Assembly: GCA_963791575.1 (NCBI GenBank)
Contig: CAWBSY010000022.1
Coordinates: forward strand, 124,001 to 188,000
Direction: 5' to 3'
Origin: JAOAPG01 sp963791575
GTDB lineage: Bacteria > Acidobacteriota > Terriglobia > Terriglobales > Acidobacteriaceae
DNA: 64,000 nucleotides
Made by a program: the position numbers and the translations under genes
Notes under the pieces: generated by a model
What the model was told of the DNA's origin: nothing
Database searches by the model: none
The model's input: only the letters and a program-made list of their open reading frames with translations
Shown: positions 28,083 through 37,524 of the stretch, in pieces
How the letters are laid out: every line of letters begins with the position of its first letter
Numbering within the stretch: the stretch's first letter is position 1

Positions 28083-28782
28083 TCCCGTCCTCGTTGAGCA
28101 TCCTGAACACGATAATCCGGCACTGCTGCATCATTTCGCCAGCGCGGAGCAGCAACGCAATACCGCCTCACTTGGCATGTGGCTGTTTCTGGCGACAGAA
28201 GTAATGTTCTTCGGTGGCATGTTCTGCGCCTACCTCGTTTATCGCTACTGGTATTACAACGAGTTCGCCGCAGGCAGCCGCAGCTTGGATATCTGGCTGG
28301 GAACCATCAATACTGTCGTCCTGATCTGCAGCAGCTTGACCGTAGCGCTCGGAGTCAAAGCTGCGCAGCTTGGAAAACGAAAACAATTAGTCGGGCTGCT
28401 GCTGGCAACGTTGGTTTTCGGCGTTGCATTTTTGGGGATCAAGGGAGTCGAGTGGTATCAGAAATACGAAGAGCATCACATTCCTGGGCACTCGTTCGAT
28501 GTGAGCGACATCATTCATAACTATCCTCAGATCCACATCGATCCCGCGCATTCCCAGCTTTATTTCTCGCTCTACTTCGCCATGACCGGCCTGCACGCGC
28601 TCCACATGATCGTCGGCATAGGGATATTCAGTTTCCTGGCTTATTACTCATGGAAGGGAAAATACGGGCCGGAGTATTACACTCCGATTGAAAACGGAGG
28701 CCTCTACTGGCACTTCGTTGACATTATCTGGATCTATCTGTTTCCGTTGTTGTACCTGATTGATCGAAAACCGTTAAGGTGA
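28072..28782 (+). CDS. coxC: Cytochrome c oxidase subunit III
   Basis: A 236-residue polytopic subunit with about five helices; the LGMWLFLATEVMFFGGMFCAY segment and FTMT-like HALHMIVGIG are subunit III hallmarks. The start is a TTG at 28072, supported by GAGGAGGT 5 bp upstream and no better ATG. It overlaps the restored coxA end by 11 bp and coxD by 4 bp (GTGA). A charged N-terminal stretch (HPEHDNPALLHHF) precedes the first helix, as in other caa3-type oxidases. Confidence 0.94.
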   Translation: MSDSPVLVEHPEHDNPALLHHFASAEQQRNTASLGMWLFLATEVMFFGGMFCAYLVYRYWYYNEFAAGSRSLDIWLGTINTVVLICSSLTVALGVKAAQLGKRKQLVGLLLATLVFGVAFLGIKGVEWYQKYEEHHIPGHSFDVSDIIHNYPQIHIDPAHSQLYFSLYFAMTGLHALHMIVGIGIFSFLAYYSWKGKYGPEYYTPIENGGLYWHFVDIIWIYLFPLLYLIDRKPLR

Positions 28783-29078
28783 GCGCAACCATGTCTGCAC
28801 ACGTCATTTCAAACAAGCTTTACATAACGATCTGGATCGCACTGATGTGCCTGACGGTGATCACAGCAGGCGTGGCGTTCATCGACCTCGGCCCGCTGAA
28901 TACGGTGGTTGCTCTCTCCATCGCGACTTTCAAAGCCATCCTCGTTGTTCTGATTTTCATGCACGTAAAGTACACCAGCGAAAAACTCACCAAGACCGTA
29001 GTCATTTCAGCGATTTTCTTCTTATTCCTGCTCCTCGGCCTAAGCATGGCCGACTACACCACCCGGCTGTTAGGCTAG
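28779..29078 (+). CDS. coxD: Cytochrome c oxidase subunit IV (prokaryotic type)
   Basis: A 99-residue protein with three hydrophobic helices and the F-K-A-I-L-V-V-L-I-F-M-H-V-K element of prokaryotic COX4. GTG at 28779 overlaps the coxC stop; ATG at 28791 is an alternative. It closes the oxidase set; the next gene begins 23 bp downstream with no visible terminator. Confidence 0.9.
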   Translation: MSATMSAHVISNKLYITIWIALMCLTVITAGVAFIDLGPLNTVVALSIATFKAILVVLIFMHVKYTSEKLTKTVVISAIFFLFLLLGLSMADYTTRLLG

Positions 29079-29101
29079 AAATACCGTAGCCTCAACGGCC
29101 C

Positions 29102-32100
29102 ATGCTAAATCAAGCAATTGACTTAACCCGCTCCGCGAAATCTCCTGTCGTGGATAGAGAAGCCTTAGCCGAGACTCTACGCAAGCATGTTTGCGGCGAG
29201 GTTCGTTTCGATAACGGCAGCCGCGCTCTCTACGCCACAGACGGATCGAACTTCCGCCAGATCCCCATCGGAGTCGTTGTTCCCCGCGACATCGACGATG
29301 TAATCGCGACAATTTCTATTTCCCGCGAACATGGAGCGCCGGTTCTTTCTCGTGGTGGTGGCACCTCGCTTGCCGGTCAGTGCTGCAACGTCGCAGTCAT
29401 TCTCGATTATTCGAAGTACATGAATCGAATTCTCGAAATTGATCCGCAAGCACGAATAGCACGAGTGCAGCCGGGAGTCGTTCTCGATCATCTGCGAAAT
29501 GCGGCGGAAAAGCATCATCTGACCTTCGGTCCCGATCCCGCCACGCACAGCCGCTGCACCTTGGGAGGCATGATTGGCAACAACTCCTGCGGCGTTCACT
29601 CCGTCATGGCGGGCAAGACCGACGAAAACATCGAAGCGCTTGAAATCCTGACCTACGATGGCTTGCGACTCAAAGTCGGTCAGACCAGCGAAGAAGAACT
29701 GACGAAGATTATCGCGGAAGGAGGCCGTCGAGCTGAGATCTACGCCGGACTAAAAAAAATACGCGACGAGTATTCCGCACTCGTTCGCGAGCGATTTCCC
29801 AACATCCCGCGCCGGGTTTCCGGATACAACTTGAACTACCTGCTTCCGGAGAACGGCTTTCACGTGGCGCGCGCGCTTGTGGGATCGGAAGGAACTTGCG
29901 TCAGCGTACTCGAAGCGACGTGTCGCTTGGTTGAGAGTCCTCAGGAACGCGTCCTGCTTGTGATTGCTTATCCCGATGTCTTCCAATGTGCTGACCACGT
30001 CCCCGAGATCATGGCGCACAAACCAATCGGACTCGAAGGCATGGACAATCTCCTGGTCGAATACACGCGGCGCAAGGGAATCAACTCGGAAGGCTTGGCG
30101 CTGCTGCCGGAAGGCGGAGGCTGGCTGCTCGCCGAGTTTGGCGCGAACACCCCGCAAGAAGCGGAATCGCAAGCGCGCGCGCTTATGGCGGCCTTGGCCA
30201 AAGGGCCGCATTCTCCGAACATGCGCTTGCTGACGGACAAGCAACAAGCGAAAAAAGTCTGGGAAGTGCGCGAATCGAGTCTTGGAGCAACCTCCCACGT
30301 TCCCGGCGAGCCGCTGGCTTGGGAAGGGTGGGAGGATTCCGCGGTAGCTCCCGAGAAGCTGGGCGGTTATTTGCGCGAGTTGCGAAAGATGCTCGACAGC
30401 TACAACTACAAAGCCGTGCTTTACGGGCATTTCGGAGACGGTTGTGTCCACGCCCGCATCAGCTTCGATCTTCAGTCGGCCGGCGGCATTCGCGACTATC
30501 GCAAGTTCATGGAAGAAGCCGCCGACCTTGTCGTCAGCCACGGCGGCTCGATTTCCGGAGAACACGGCGACGGGCAACAGCGCGCCGAACTGCTTCCGAA
30601 AATGTTCGGCCCGGAACTCATGCAGGCCTTTCGCGATTTCAAATCGCTATGGGATCCCGAATGGAAGATGAATCCCGGCAAGCTGATCGAGCCGTATAAG
30701 CTCGACGATAATTTGCGCTTGGGATCTGACTATCATCCGTGGGAACCGCAGACGCATTTCCAGTATCCCGACGATGATGGCAGTCTGGCGCACGCAACAT
30801 TGCGTTGTGTCGGAGTAGGAAAGTGCCGCAATCATGAAGGCGGGGTGATGTGTCCCAGCTACCGGGCGACTCTCGACGAAGAGCACTCCACCCGCGGCCG
30901 CGCCCATCTTCTGTGGGAGATGACAAAGGGCGACGCGATCAAAGATGGCTGGCGCGACGAGCATGTGAAGGAGTCCCTCGATCTCTGCCTCGCCTGCAAA
31001 GGATGTAAGAGCGAATGCCCGGTGGGAGTGGATGTCGCGACCTACAAGGCTGAATTTTTCTCCCACTATTACAAAGGAAAGCTGCGGCCTCGCAGCGCTT
31101 ACGCTTTCGCAAATATCGATATCTGGGCAAGGCTCGCGTCCAAGGTTCCAGGACTGGTCAATCTGACGACGCAATTACCGGTGTTGCGGGAAATTGCCAA
31201 GTTCGCCGCGGGAATGCCGCAAGAGCGCTCTGTTCCGGCATTTGCGCCACAAACTTTTCGTAGTTGGTTCAATAAACGCGAGCCGCAAAATTCCGGCGGA
31301 CCTCCAGTGATCTTATGGCCTGACACCTTCAACAATCATTTCTCGCCAGAGACTGTCAAAGCAGCAGTAGAAGTTCTCGAAGCTGCTGGATTCCATGTTT
31401 CGCTTCCCACGTCGCACTTATGCTGTGGACGACCGCTCTACGATTTCGGCATGCTCGATCGAGCCAAACGCTTATTACTGCAAACTCTCGATGCCCTTGC
31501 TCCTGATATCGCGGCTGGAATTCCCGTGGTCGCTCTGGAGCCAAGCTGCGCCGCGGTGTTCCGGGATGAGCTCATCAATCTGTTTCCCAAAGATCAGCGT
31601 GCCCAGAAACTTGCCAAGCAGACATTTCTTTTAAGCGAGTTTCTCGAAAAGGAAGCAAAGCACTTCGAACTTCCTACGATTTCTCGAAAGGCCTTGGTCC
31701 ACGGTCATTGCCACCACAAATCGCTGATGAAGATGACCGACGAAGAGTCCGTTCTCACGAGAATGGGACATCGATCACCACAGTCCGGCACCCGGATGCT
31801 GCGGGATGGCCGGATCCTTCGGCTTCGAAGCCGAAAAGTACGAGGTATCGCTCGCCATCGGGGAACTGGAGCTCCTACCCGCCGTCCGGAAAGCTTCGGC
31901 TGAGACGTTAATCATTGCCGACGGCTTCAGCTGCCGCGAGCAAATCGCGCAATGCACCGAGCGGCAGGCCTTCCACCTCGCCGAAGTCATTCAAATGGGA
32001 TTGCATCATCAACCGCCGCCTCCGCCAGGAACTTACCCCGAAGGTACCTCGGTCGAAAAACGCAAAGCCGAGATGCAGACATCGATGAAACGGGCCGCGC

Positions 32101-32159
32101 TGGTAACGGCCGGAATAGTCGCTGGTGCGGGGATCTTGTGGTCGTTTCTTCGTCGGTAA
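29102..32159 (+). CDS. FAD-binding and Fe-S (CCG-domain) dehydrogenase, frameshifted in this sequence
   Basis: A GlcD-type FAD-linked oxidase fused to a GlpC/LutA-like iron-sulfur module. Domain order: FAD-binding-4 (~45-250, with SRGGGTSLAGQ), FAD-oxidase C-domain (~270-530, GEHGDGQQRAELLPKMFG), 4Fe-4S sites (a C-rich region near 565-585 and CLACKGCKSECPVG ~626-639), then CCG domains (SHLCCGRPLYD and PGCCGMAGSFGFE). An extra C at ~31769 breaks the frame just before the last CCG motif; the joined protein has ~1018 residues. A C-terminal hydrophobic helix (~995-1015) may anchor it to the membrane. Such enzymes oxidise 2-hydroxyacids (D-lactate, glycolate, 2-hydroxyglutarate). Confidence 0.9.
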
Positions 32160-32307
32160 AGATTGTAAGTCATTGAATTCATTGCCATTCCATCCGATGT
32201 CTCGCCATATTGCCGTGAATCTGGGAAAATAGAAGCAGTCGCCCCTGAGGATCTCAGTCCCGGGTCACGCCTTTCGTCTTCATGCGGTCCTCTGACAGCG
32301 TGTCATC

Positions 32308-33484
32308 ATGCTTCGAGACATTGAACAATCCTCGATCATCGCTGAAAGCTCTGAACAGCAAAGATCAGAGTTTGCGGGGAAGACTACGCCCGGCATCAGC
32401 CCGAGTTCTATTCAGGGGTCGGTCTTAGTCCTCATTCAGTTTGACGTCTGTGAAGAGATCAAGCTCGACCAGTTGCGACAGATTTTTGGAGCGCGCACCT
32501 TAGAACATCCTACCCTCAAGCATGCCGCGCCCGGATACATCCGTTATCAGCGTCCTCCCGTCGTCGAGCCGATTGAGCCTTTAGTCCTCGACAGCGGCGA
32601 GCGCCTCGAAGGTCAGATCAAGTATTACGACTACGGCGTGTTGAGCGTGGTCTTCGAACTGCCCTTTTCGGGGGATTGGGACACCCTGGTCCGCCTCGGC
32701 AGCCGCTGGGTCTGGGATGTCGATTTCGCCGCTCTGGCCTGCTCGCGTTGCGCGGCAGCGGCTTGAGCGCGCGGCTCCGGCCTTGGTCAAGCCCTATCCG
32801 GAATGGCTCAGCGAAGATTACTTCATCTTCCATGTGCGAGAAATTACGGGGTCTCCGACTGCGGCTGAACTCGTTGCAACCGACGGATGGCGCATCGCCC
32901 AGGTGGTTCGCGGGGAGACCGCGCAGCTTTCAGATGGCGAGCGCAACGAAATTCTGCAATCGCGAATTTCCTACTATCCCACTGACTTGACGGTAATCAG
33001 CTGGAACGCGGCCTTCTTGTATGACAGCGCGGCGGGCGCCGAAACCGCGATTCAATTGCTGGAGTACGCCAATTCGCAGTTGCTGGAATTCCGCCACTAC
33101 GACGAGTTACTGACCCGCGAACTCGAAGGCGTCTACGATTTCCTCGACCGGGGAACCGGTATGTGGGCCCGTTGGCGCCTGGCGCAGGCAGCCTCCAAGC
33201 TGCACACGGTTCTGCTCGACGTAAACGAACTCACCGAGCACGCCGACAATGCCATTAAGTTTCTGAGCGACATGTTCTCCGCGCGTCTGTACAAGCTGGC
33301 AGCGGCGAAAGTCGGAGTGCCCGACTACAAAGATCTGGTCACGCAAAAAATCCAAACCGCCGAGGAGCTGTATCGCTTCATGGTGGATCAGTTCAATCAG
33401 AGCCGCGCGTTCGTGCTGGAGCTGATGGTAGTGATCATTCTGATAATCGAGCTGGTCTACGTCTTCCACGGAAAACCAATCTAG
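32308..33484 (+). CDS. RMD1/YagE (DUF155) family protein, frameshifted in this sequence
   Basis: Family recognised by YYDYGVLSVVFELP, ISYYPTDLTVISWNAAFLYD, LLEYANSQLLEFRHYDELL and a C-terminal hydrophobic helix (ELMVVIILIIELVYVFHG). Eukaryotic relatives (Rmd1, RMND1) are mitochondrial inner-membrane proteins linked to mitochondrial translation; the bacterial role is unknown. The frame breaks at about 32740 (apparently one extra T); rejoined length is ~391 residues. It follows the respiratory cluster by ~150 bp, possibly as a separate unit. Confidence 0.82.
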
Positions 33485-33511
33485 CGGTTTTCAATTTCAC
33501 CTCCCCAAACT

Positions 33512-33563
33512 CTGTCATCCCGACCGCAGCGAGCAACGCGAGCGAAGTGGACGGGACCTGTTT
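33512..33563. repeat. GTCATCCCGA-type intergenic repeat
   Basis: A GTCATCCCGA..GCAGCGAG..GGGACCTGT unit, a degenerate relative of the GTCATCCTGAGCG elements elsewhere in the window. It occupies the gap before the SDR gene. Only a partial palindrome is visible (AGCGAGCAACGCGAGCG). Confidence 0.45.
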
Positions 33564-33655
33564 CTCCACAGCCTTGGAAACCTTCTTTATCACCCCCGCC
33601 TCGAAAAACTCAGTTCTCTCATCGAGAGGACCTGCGACAATGCGAAAGAAAAGAC

Positions 33656-34408
33656 ATGCGCGGACTAACCGGGAAACGTGTGCTCATCACTGGTGGCGCC
33701 AGCGGCATTGGTGCTGCCACCGCTGCCCGCTTCCTCGAAGAAGGTTCGGCAGTCTGCGTCCTCGACCGCGATTCCAAAGCCCGCGCGCAGATTCAGCATC
33801 AGTTGCCAGATTTGGCGGGCACCCTCGACGCTGATGTATCGAATTTAAAAGAAGTCCAAGCGGCATTCGATGACGCAGTGTGCATTATGGGCGGTGTCGA
33901 TGTACTGATTAACAATGCGGGCATCAGCATTCGTCATAACTTTCTCGACATCACGCCGGAAGAATGGGACAAGGTCATCGCCGTCAATCTAACCGGCGTC
34001 TTCTACATGGCGCAGACGGCGGCGCGTCACATGATGGAGCACAACGGCGGAGTCATCCTTCAAACCGCGTCGACCAATGGCATTATGGGCTATCCGTACT
34101 ACGCGGACTACAACGCAACCAAGGCCGGAGTGATCGAGCTGACACGATCCATGGCTCTGGAACTCGCGCCGAAAATACGAGTCTGCGCCGTCGCTCCCGG
34201 ATACGTCCTAACCCCAATGCAGCGCGCCGAATACACCGACGAGATGCTGGACGCAGTCAACCAAAAGATCCCGCTAAAGCGTCACGCCAAGCCAGAAGAA
34301 ATCGCAGCCCTGTTCGCATTTCTGGCGTCCGATGACGCAGCCTACATGACAGGCCACGTGTATACAGTAGACGGCGCGGAAACCGCCGGGGGACTGGCCA
34401 GTCGCTGA
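33656..34408 (+). CDS. SDR family oxidoreductase
   Basis: A 250-residue classical short-chain dehydrogenase/reductase. The cofactor motif is TGGASGIG (~13-20), NNAG is at ~86-89, the catalytic Ser lies in LQTASTNG and the Tyr/Lys in YNATK. An Asp after strand 2 (VLDRDS) favours NAD over NADP. The C-terminal GHVYTVDGAETAGG resembles FabG-like reductases, but with no fab genes around, a sugar or secondary-alcohol substrate is equally possible. Confidence 0.92.
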   Translation: MRGLTGKRVLITGGASGIGAATAARFLEEGSAVCVLDRDSKARAQIQHQLPDLAGTLDADVSNLKEVQAAFDDAVCIMGGVDVLINNAGISIRHNFLDITPEEWDKVIAVNLTGVFYMAQTAARHMMEHNGGVILQTASTNGIMGYPYYADYNATKAGVIELTRSMALELAPKIRVCAVAPGYVLTPMQRAEYTDEMLDAVNQKIPLKRHAKPEEIAALFAFLASDDAAYMTGHVYTVDGAETAGGLASR

Positions 34409-34464
34409 AGATTTCCCCTGTGCGAATTCCTGTGTCCCCTGTGGTTTAATTGTTGCCGTAGAAT

Positions 34465-35667
34465 TCAGCCGACGGAAGCGAATCGTCTTGCCAACCGAAC
34501 CACTCGCACTATGCTGTACAAAGGAAATAACATCGCAGGCAGCCGTATGGCTGTCCATTCGCCGGAGCTCGGAGTAAAAGCCAGCCGCAAAAGAAATCGC
34601 AAGCGATCGGTCCATCTCTCTCTCAACCTCATCATGAGTTTGAAATACGAGGAGGATTCGGCATCATATACGCCACCCGCCGCAAGTACCGATGAAATGC
34701 ATTGAGCGAGGCGCGAAGTTTCAGGATCGGCTCCAACCGCCAGGGGAATTGGCGGACCCACAAATTTTTGTGCAAGTAGTAAGTTAACAGCCACAATCCG
34801 CTCGATCCCCAACTCTGACGCGCGTTTCGAAATGATTTCCCAATCCATCGACTGAGTTTTCATTAGCTGAGCAATTTCGCATATCAGAGACAACTCGCTC
34901 CATACGTGTTTGGCGGCGTGTACGCATGAAATCAGAAACAGATCTTCGGCGCAGAGTGTAGGTATAGAGCGGCCGTCCACATCGACTGTAATTGCTCTTC
35001 GAAAAATTGCCTCGATGTCGAAGTCTACAGAATAGAACCGCGGCAGGATCCCCCATTTCAGTTCAAGAAGATTTCGTCCGCGTTCACTGTTGAACGTATA
35101 TTCATATCCCGACGCGAGATAAGCCTTCTCTTCACTTGCACTTAAATTGAGCGACGTTCGATAGCCCAATTCCAGCAAAGCCGTTTTTGCACGAGCAATA
35201 TCAGATTTCCGTACGAGCAAATCCAAATCGCCAAACTGCCGGGTCGTTACATCGCCATAAAGAAGCTGCGCCAACACAGGCCCTTTGTATGCCATGGCAA
35301 CAATTCCGCGAGATTCTAAGTGATCGAGAATCCGAAAAAGCTCAGCAGTTAAAAGTAAAGCTTGACGAACATTTGTTTGAGATCGAAAGCGAAGCGCGTC
35401 AATGACATACGCGGGAACTAAAGCTGAATATGCGACGAGAACTGCATGAATTCGTGAAATAACTCGATGATGCTCCGCCAGCTTCAACAGCTTGTCCCAA
35501 TCAAAGTTGTTCGCAAGTAGTTGATTGAGTTGATTTTGACGATCCCCCGTCGACTCAGAGCAACAGGCCACGAGAAACTCAAATTCAGCATTAAATGCCG
35601 TTCCAAAAACAGCCGGAAGTTCTTCGCTTGCAATCAATTCGGGGCGGCGAAGAGCGGTGGCATTCAT
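34465..35667 (-). CDS. Uncharacterised nucleotidyltransferase family protein (PF14907-like)
   Basis: A 400-residue protein with the family pattern MAYKGPVLAQLLYGD..TRQFGDLDLLV, where GDLDLLV supplies the two catalytic acids of a pol-beta-type nucleotidyltransferase. An HAAKHVW segment follows in the helical domain. Related proteins are often found with capsule or peptide-modification genes, and their substrates are mostly unknown. It is divergent from the ABC exporter (110-bp gap), so a shared regulatory region is possible. Confidence 0.8.
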   Translation of the reverse strand: MNATALRRPELIASEELPAVFGTAFNAEFEFLVACCSESTGDRQNQLNQLLANNFDWDKLLKLAEHHRVISRIHAVLVAYSALVPAYVIDALRFRSQTNVRQALLLTAELFRILDHLESRGIVAMAYKGPVLAQLLYGDVTTRQFGDLDLLVRKSDIARAKTALLELGYRTSLNLSASEEKAYLASGYEYTFNSERGRNLLELKWGILPRFYSVDFDIEAIFRRAITVDVDGRSIPTLCAEDLFLISCVHAAKHVWSELSLICEIAQLMKTQSMDWEIISKRASELGIERIVAVNLLLAQKFVGPPIPLAVGADPETSRLAQCISSVLAAGGVYDAESSSYFKLMMRLRERWTDRLRFLLRLAFTPSSGEWTAIRLPAMLFPLYSIVRVVRLARRFASVG

Positions 35668-35777
35668 CTTTTGACCGGAACCAACGAACTTATAGTAACG
35701 AAGTTCGAGTGCGGATACTCTTGATCTTCGCGAAGAAATTGAACCAACTTGGTTCCAAAATATTGGTTTCTTGAATA

Positions 35778-36572
35778 ATGGACAGCATCGTTCTTGAATC
35801 CGTCAGTAAAATTTTCCGGCATCAGCCTGCGCTGTTTAATTGGATGGGCCGCGAACGCATCGGCGAAACCCGCGCTCTCAATGATGTGAGCCTAAACGTT
35901 TCTGCCGGAAGGGTTTTGGTCCTGCTCGGTCCCAATGGCAGCGGCAAGACGACCACGTTGAAATTAGTTTCCACGATGTTCTTGCCCGACGCGGGGCGTG
36001 TCTTAGTCAGCGGCTATGACACGCGTCACGATGCCAGCCAGGTACGAAAGCAAGTCGGATTTGCCATCGCTACTGAAAGATCTTTCTTTCCACGACTTTC
36101 GGGGCGGGAGAATCTGGAATTCTTCGCCGCGCTCGACGAAGTAAATCGACGTTCCCGAGCGCAAAAAATAACTTCGGTCCTTGAAAGTACAGGTCTGCTT
36201 GAAGCAGGCGACACGCTCGTTATGAAATATTCCAGCGGCATGTATCAGCGTCTGGCGATTGCACGCGCTCTGCTGAAAAGCCCCAAGTGCCTTTTGCTGG
36301 ACGAACCTACACGAAGTCTCGATCCAGCATCGGCGTCACGCTTTTGGGATCTTGTGCGCGAGTTGCGAGATCAGGGCACGACCATCCTGCTGACAACACA
36401 TAGTTTCAGTGAGGCGACCGCGGTGGCGGATGTCGTTGCCATACTTCAAAAGGGACGCCTGGTGGGAACCCGCAAGCTTGCCAATGCTAAAGCCGAGCAG
36501 TTGCGAGATTTTTATTTCAGCAGCACCGGGGAATTGGATCAAACGCTCGAACTGGCCGAGAGTATCGCATGA
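35778..36572 (+). CDS. ABC transporter ATP-binding protein (exporter type)
   Basis: A 264-residue ATPase with Walker A GPNGSGKT (51-58), signature YSSGMYQR (~153-160), Walker B KCLLLDEP and the switch His in LLTTHS. The N-terminal FRHQPALFNWMGRER insertion is like that of ABC-2 exporters for polysaccharide, lipid or drug. It overlaps the permease by 4 bp (ATGA), a typical two-gene exporter. Confidence 0.93.
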   Translation: MDSIVLESVSKIFRHQPALFNWMGRERIGETRALNDVSLNVSAGRVLVLLGPNGSGKTTTLKLVSTMFLPDAGRVLVSGYDTRHDASQVRKQVGFAIATERSFFPRLSGRENLEFFAALDEVNRRSRAQKITSVLESTGLLEAGDTLVMKYSSGMYQRLAIARALLKSPKCLLLDEPTRSLDPASASRFWDLVRELRDQGTTILLTTHSFSEATAVADVVAILQKGRLVGTRKLANAKAEQLRDFYFSSTGELDQTLELAESIA

Positions 36573-37379
36573 ATCCAGCCGCTTTGTTCGACAAACTATC
36601 CGCGATTCTTAAGCGCGATCGTGCTCACGGCTGTACGTTATCGCCGCGGTTTTGTAATTACTGCTATTGGAACACTGGCGCAGCTCGCCAGCTTCTACTA
36701 TCTCTCGCGGGCTGTCGGATCTGGCTATCGTCCTGAGGGCATGAGCTATTTTCCATTTCTCGTGGTGGGAACCGGCGTTTACACATTCATGGTGATGACC
36801 ATCAGCGCGTGCCTGCAAACTATTCAAGAGGCTCAACAGAACGGCACGCTGGAAGTTCTGATGATCAGTTCGACTTCGGCGCCCGTGCTCTTGCTGTTGA
36901 GCGCCGTCTCCGTGCTAGCCGCTAACACACTCCAACTGGTTGTGTACGTCGAAGGTGGACTGTTACTTTTTCGCGCTCCAGCGCACAATGTGAATATGTC
37001 TGCGTGCTTAGTGATTTTCGCGTTGTCGTTAATCATTGCAATAGGTTTCGGGCTAGTGGCAGCGGCATTGCAAATTTCAATTCAGAAGGGTTCGGCAATG
37101 CTGTGGCTGTTCGGCTCGGGAGCCTGGCTCATCAGTGGCACGTTATTTCCAGTCGCAACCTTGCCCAGGCCATTGCGCGTCATCGCAGAAGCAATACCAA
37201 TCACTCATTCCCTCAATGGCTTGAGACTGGCCTTATTGGATGGCGTCTCTTTCGCGAGACTTCTTCCAGACATTAGGGCATTGGCTTTTTTCGCATTTGC
37301 TCTCCTGCCTGTGGGCATGCTGGCTTTTTCCTTTGCTGTGCGTAGGTCCCGCCAACTCGGAACCCTGTCCTTCTACTAG
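36569..37379 (+). CDS. ABC-2 type permease, frameshifted near its start in this sequence
   Basis: Membrane half of the exporter, with six hydrophobic segments. The true start is probably the ATG at 36569 (MNPAALFDKLSAILKRD), overlapping the ATPase stop; one extra base at ~36620 shifts it relative to the main frame, which continues VLTAVRYRRGFVITAIG. Joined length is ~269 residues. A GTG at 36621 would give 252 residues without the overlap, but loses the usual cytoplasmic N-terminus. Confidence 0.88.
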
Positions 37380-37524
37380 GAGTTAATATCCGAACAGTGA
37401 TAAGGCGCTTTGGCCTTCTAGTTCAATCCAGCAAGGTGCAAAACCTGTCGTCATCTTGTATTCTCGTTGTACCCTCGAAATACGTGTTCGCCCCGTGTTT
37501 TAAGTAAGATGGCTACTGAATTTC

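Noticed and set aside
37400..37450. Possible tRNA fragment (TTCAATCC, T-loop-like)
   Set aside because: No acceptor, D or anticodon stems can be formed around it.
37380..37524. SAM or cobalamin riboswitch before the homocysteine methyltransferase/MTHFR gene
   Set aside because: I looked for the conserved cores of these classes and saw none; only an unstructured-looking 140-bp leader.
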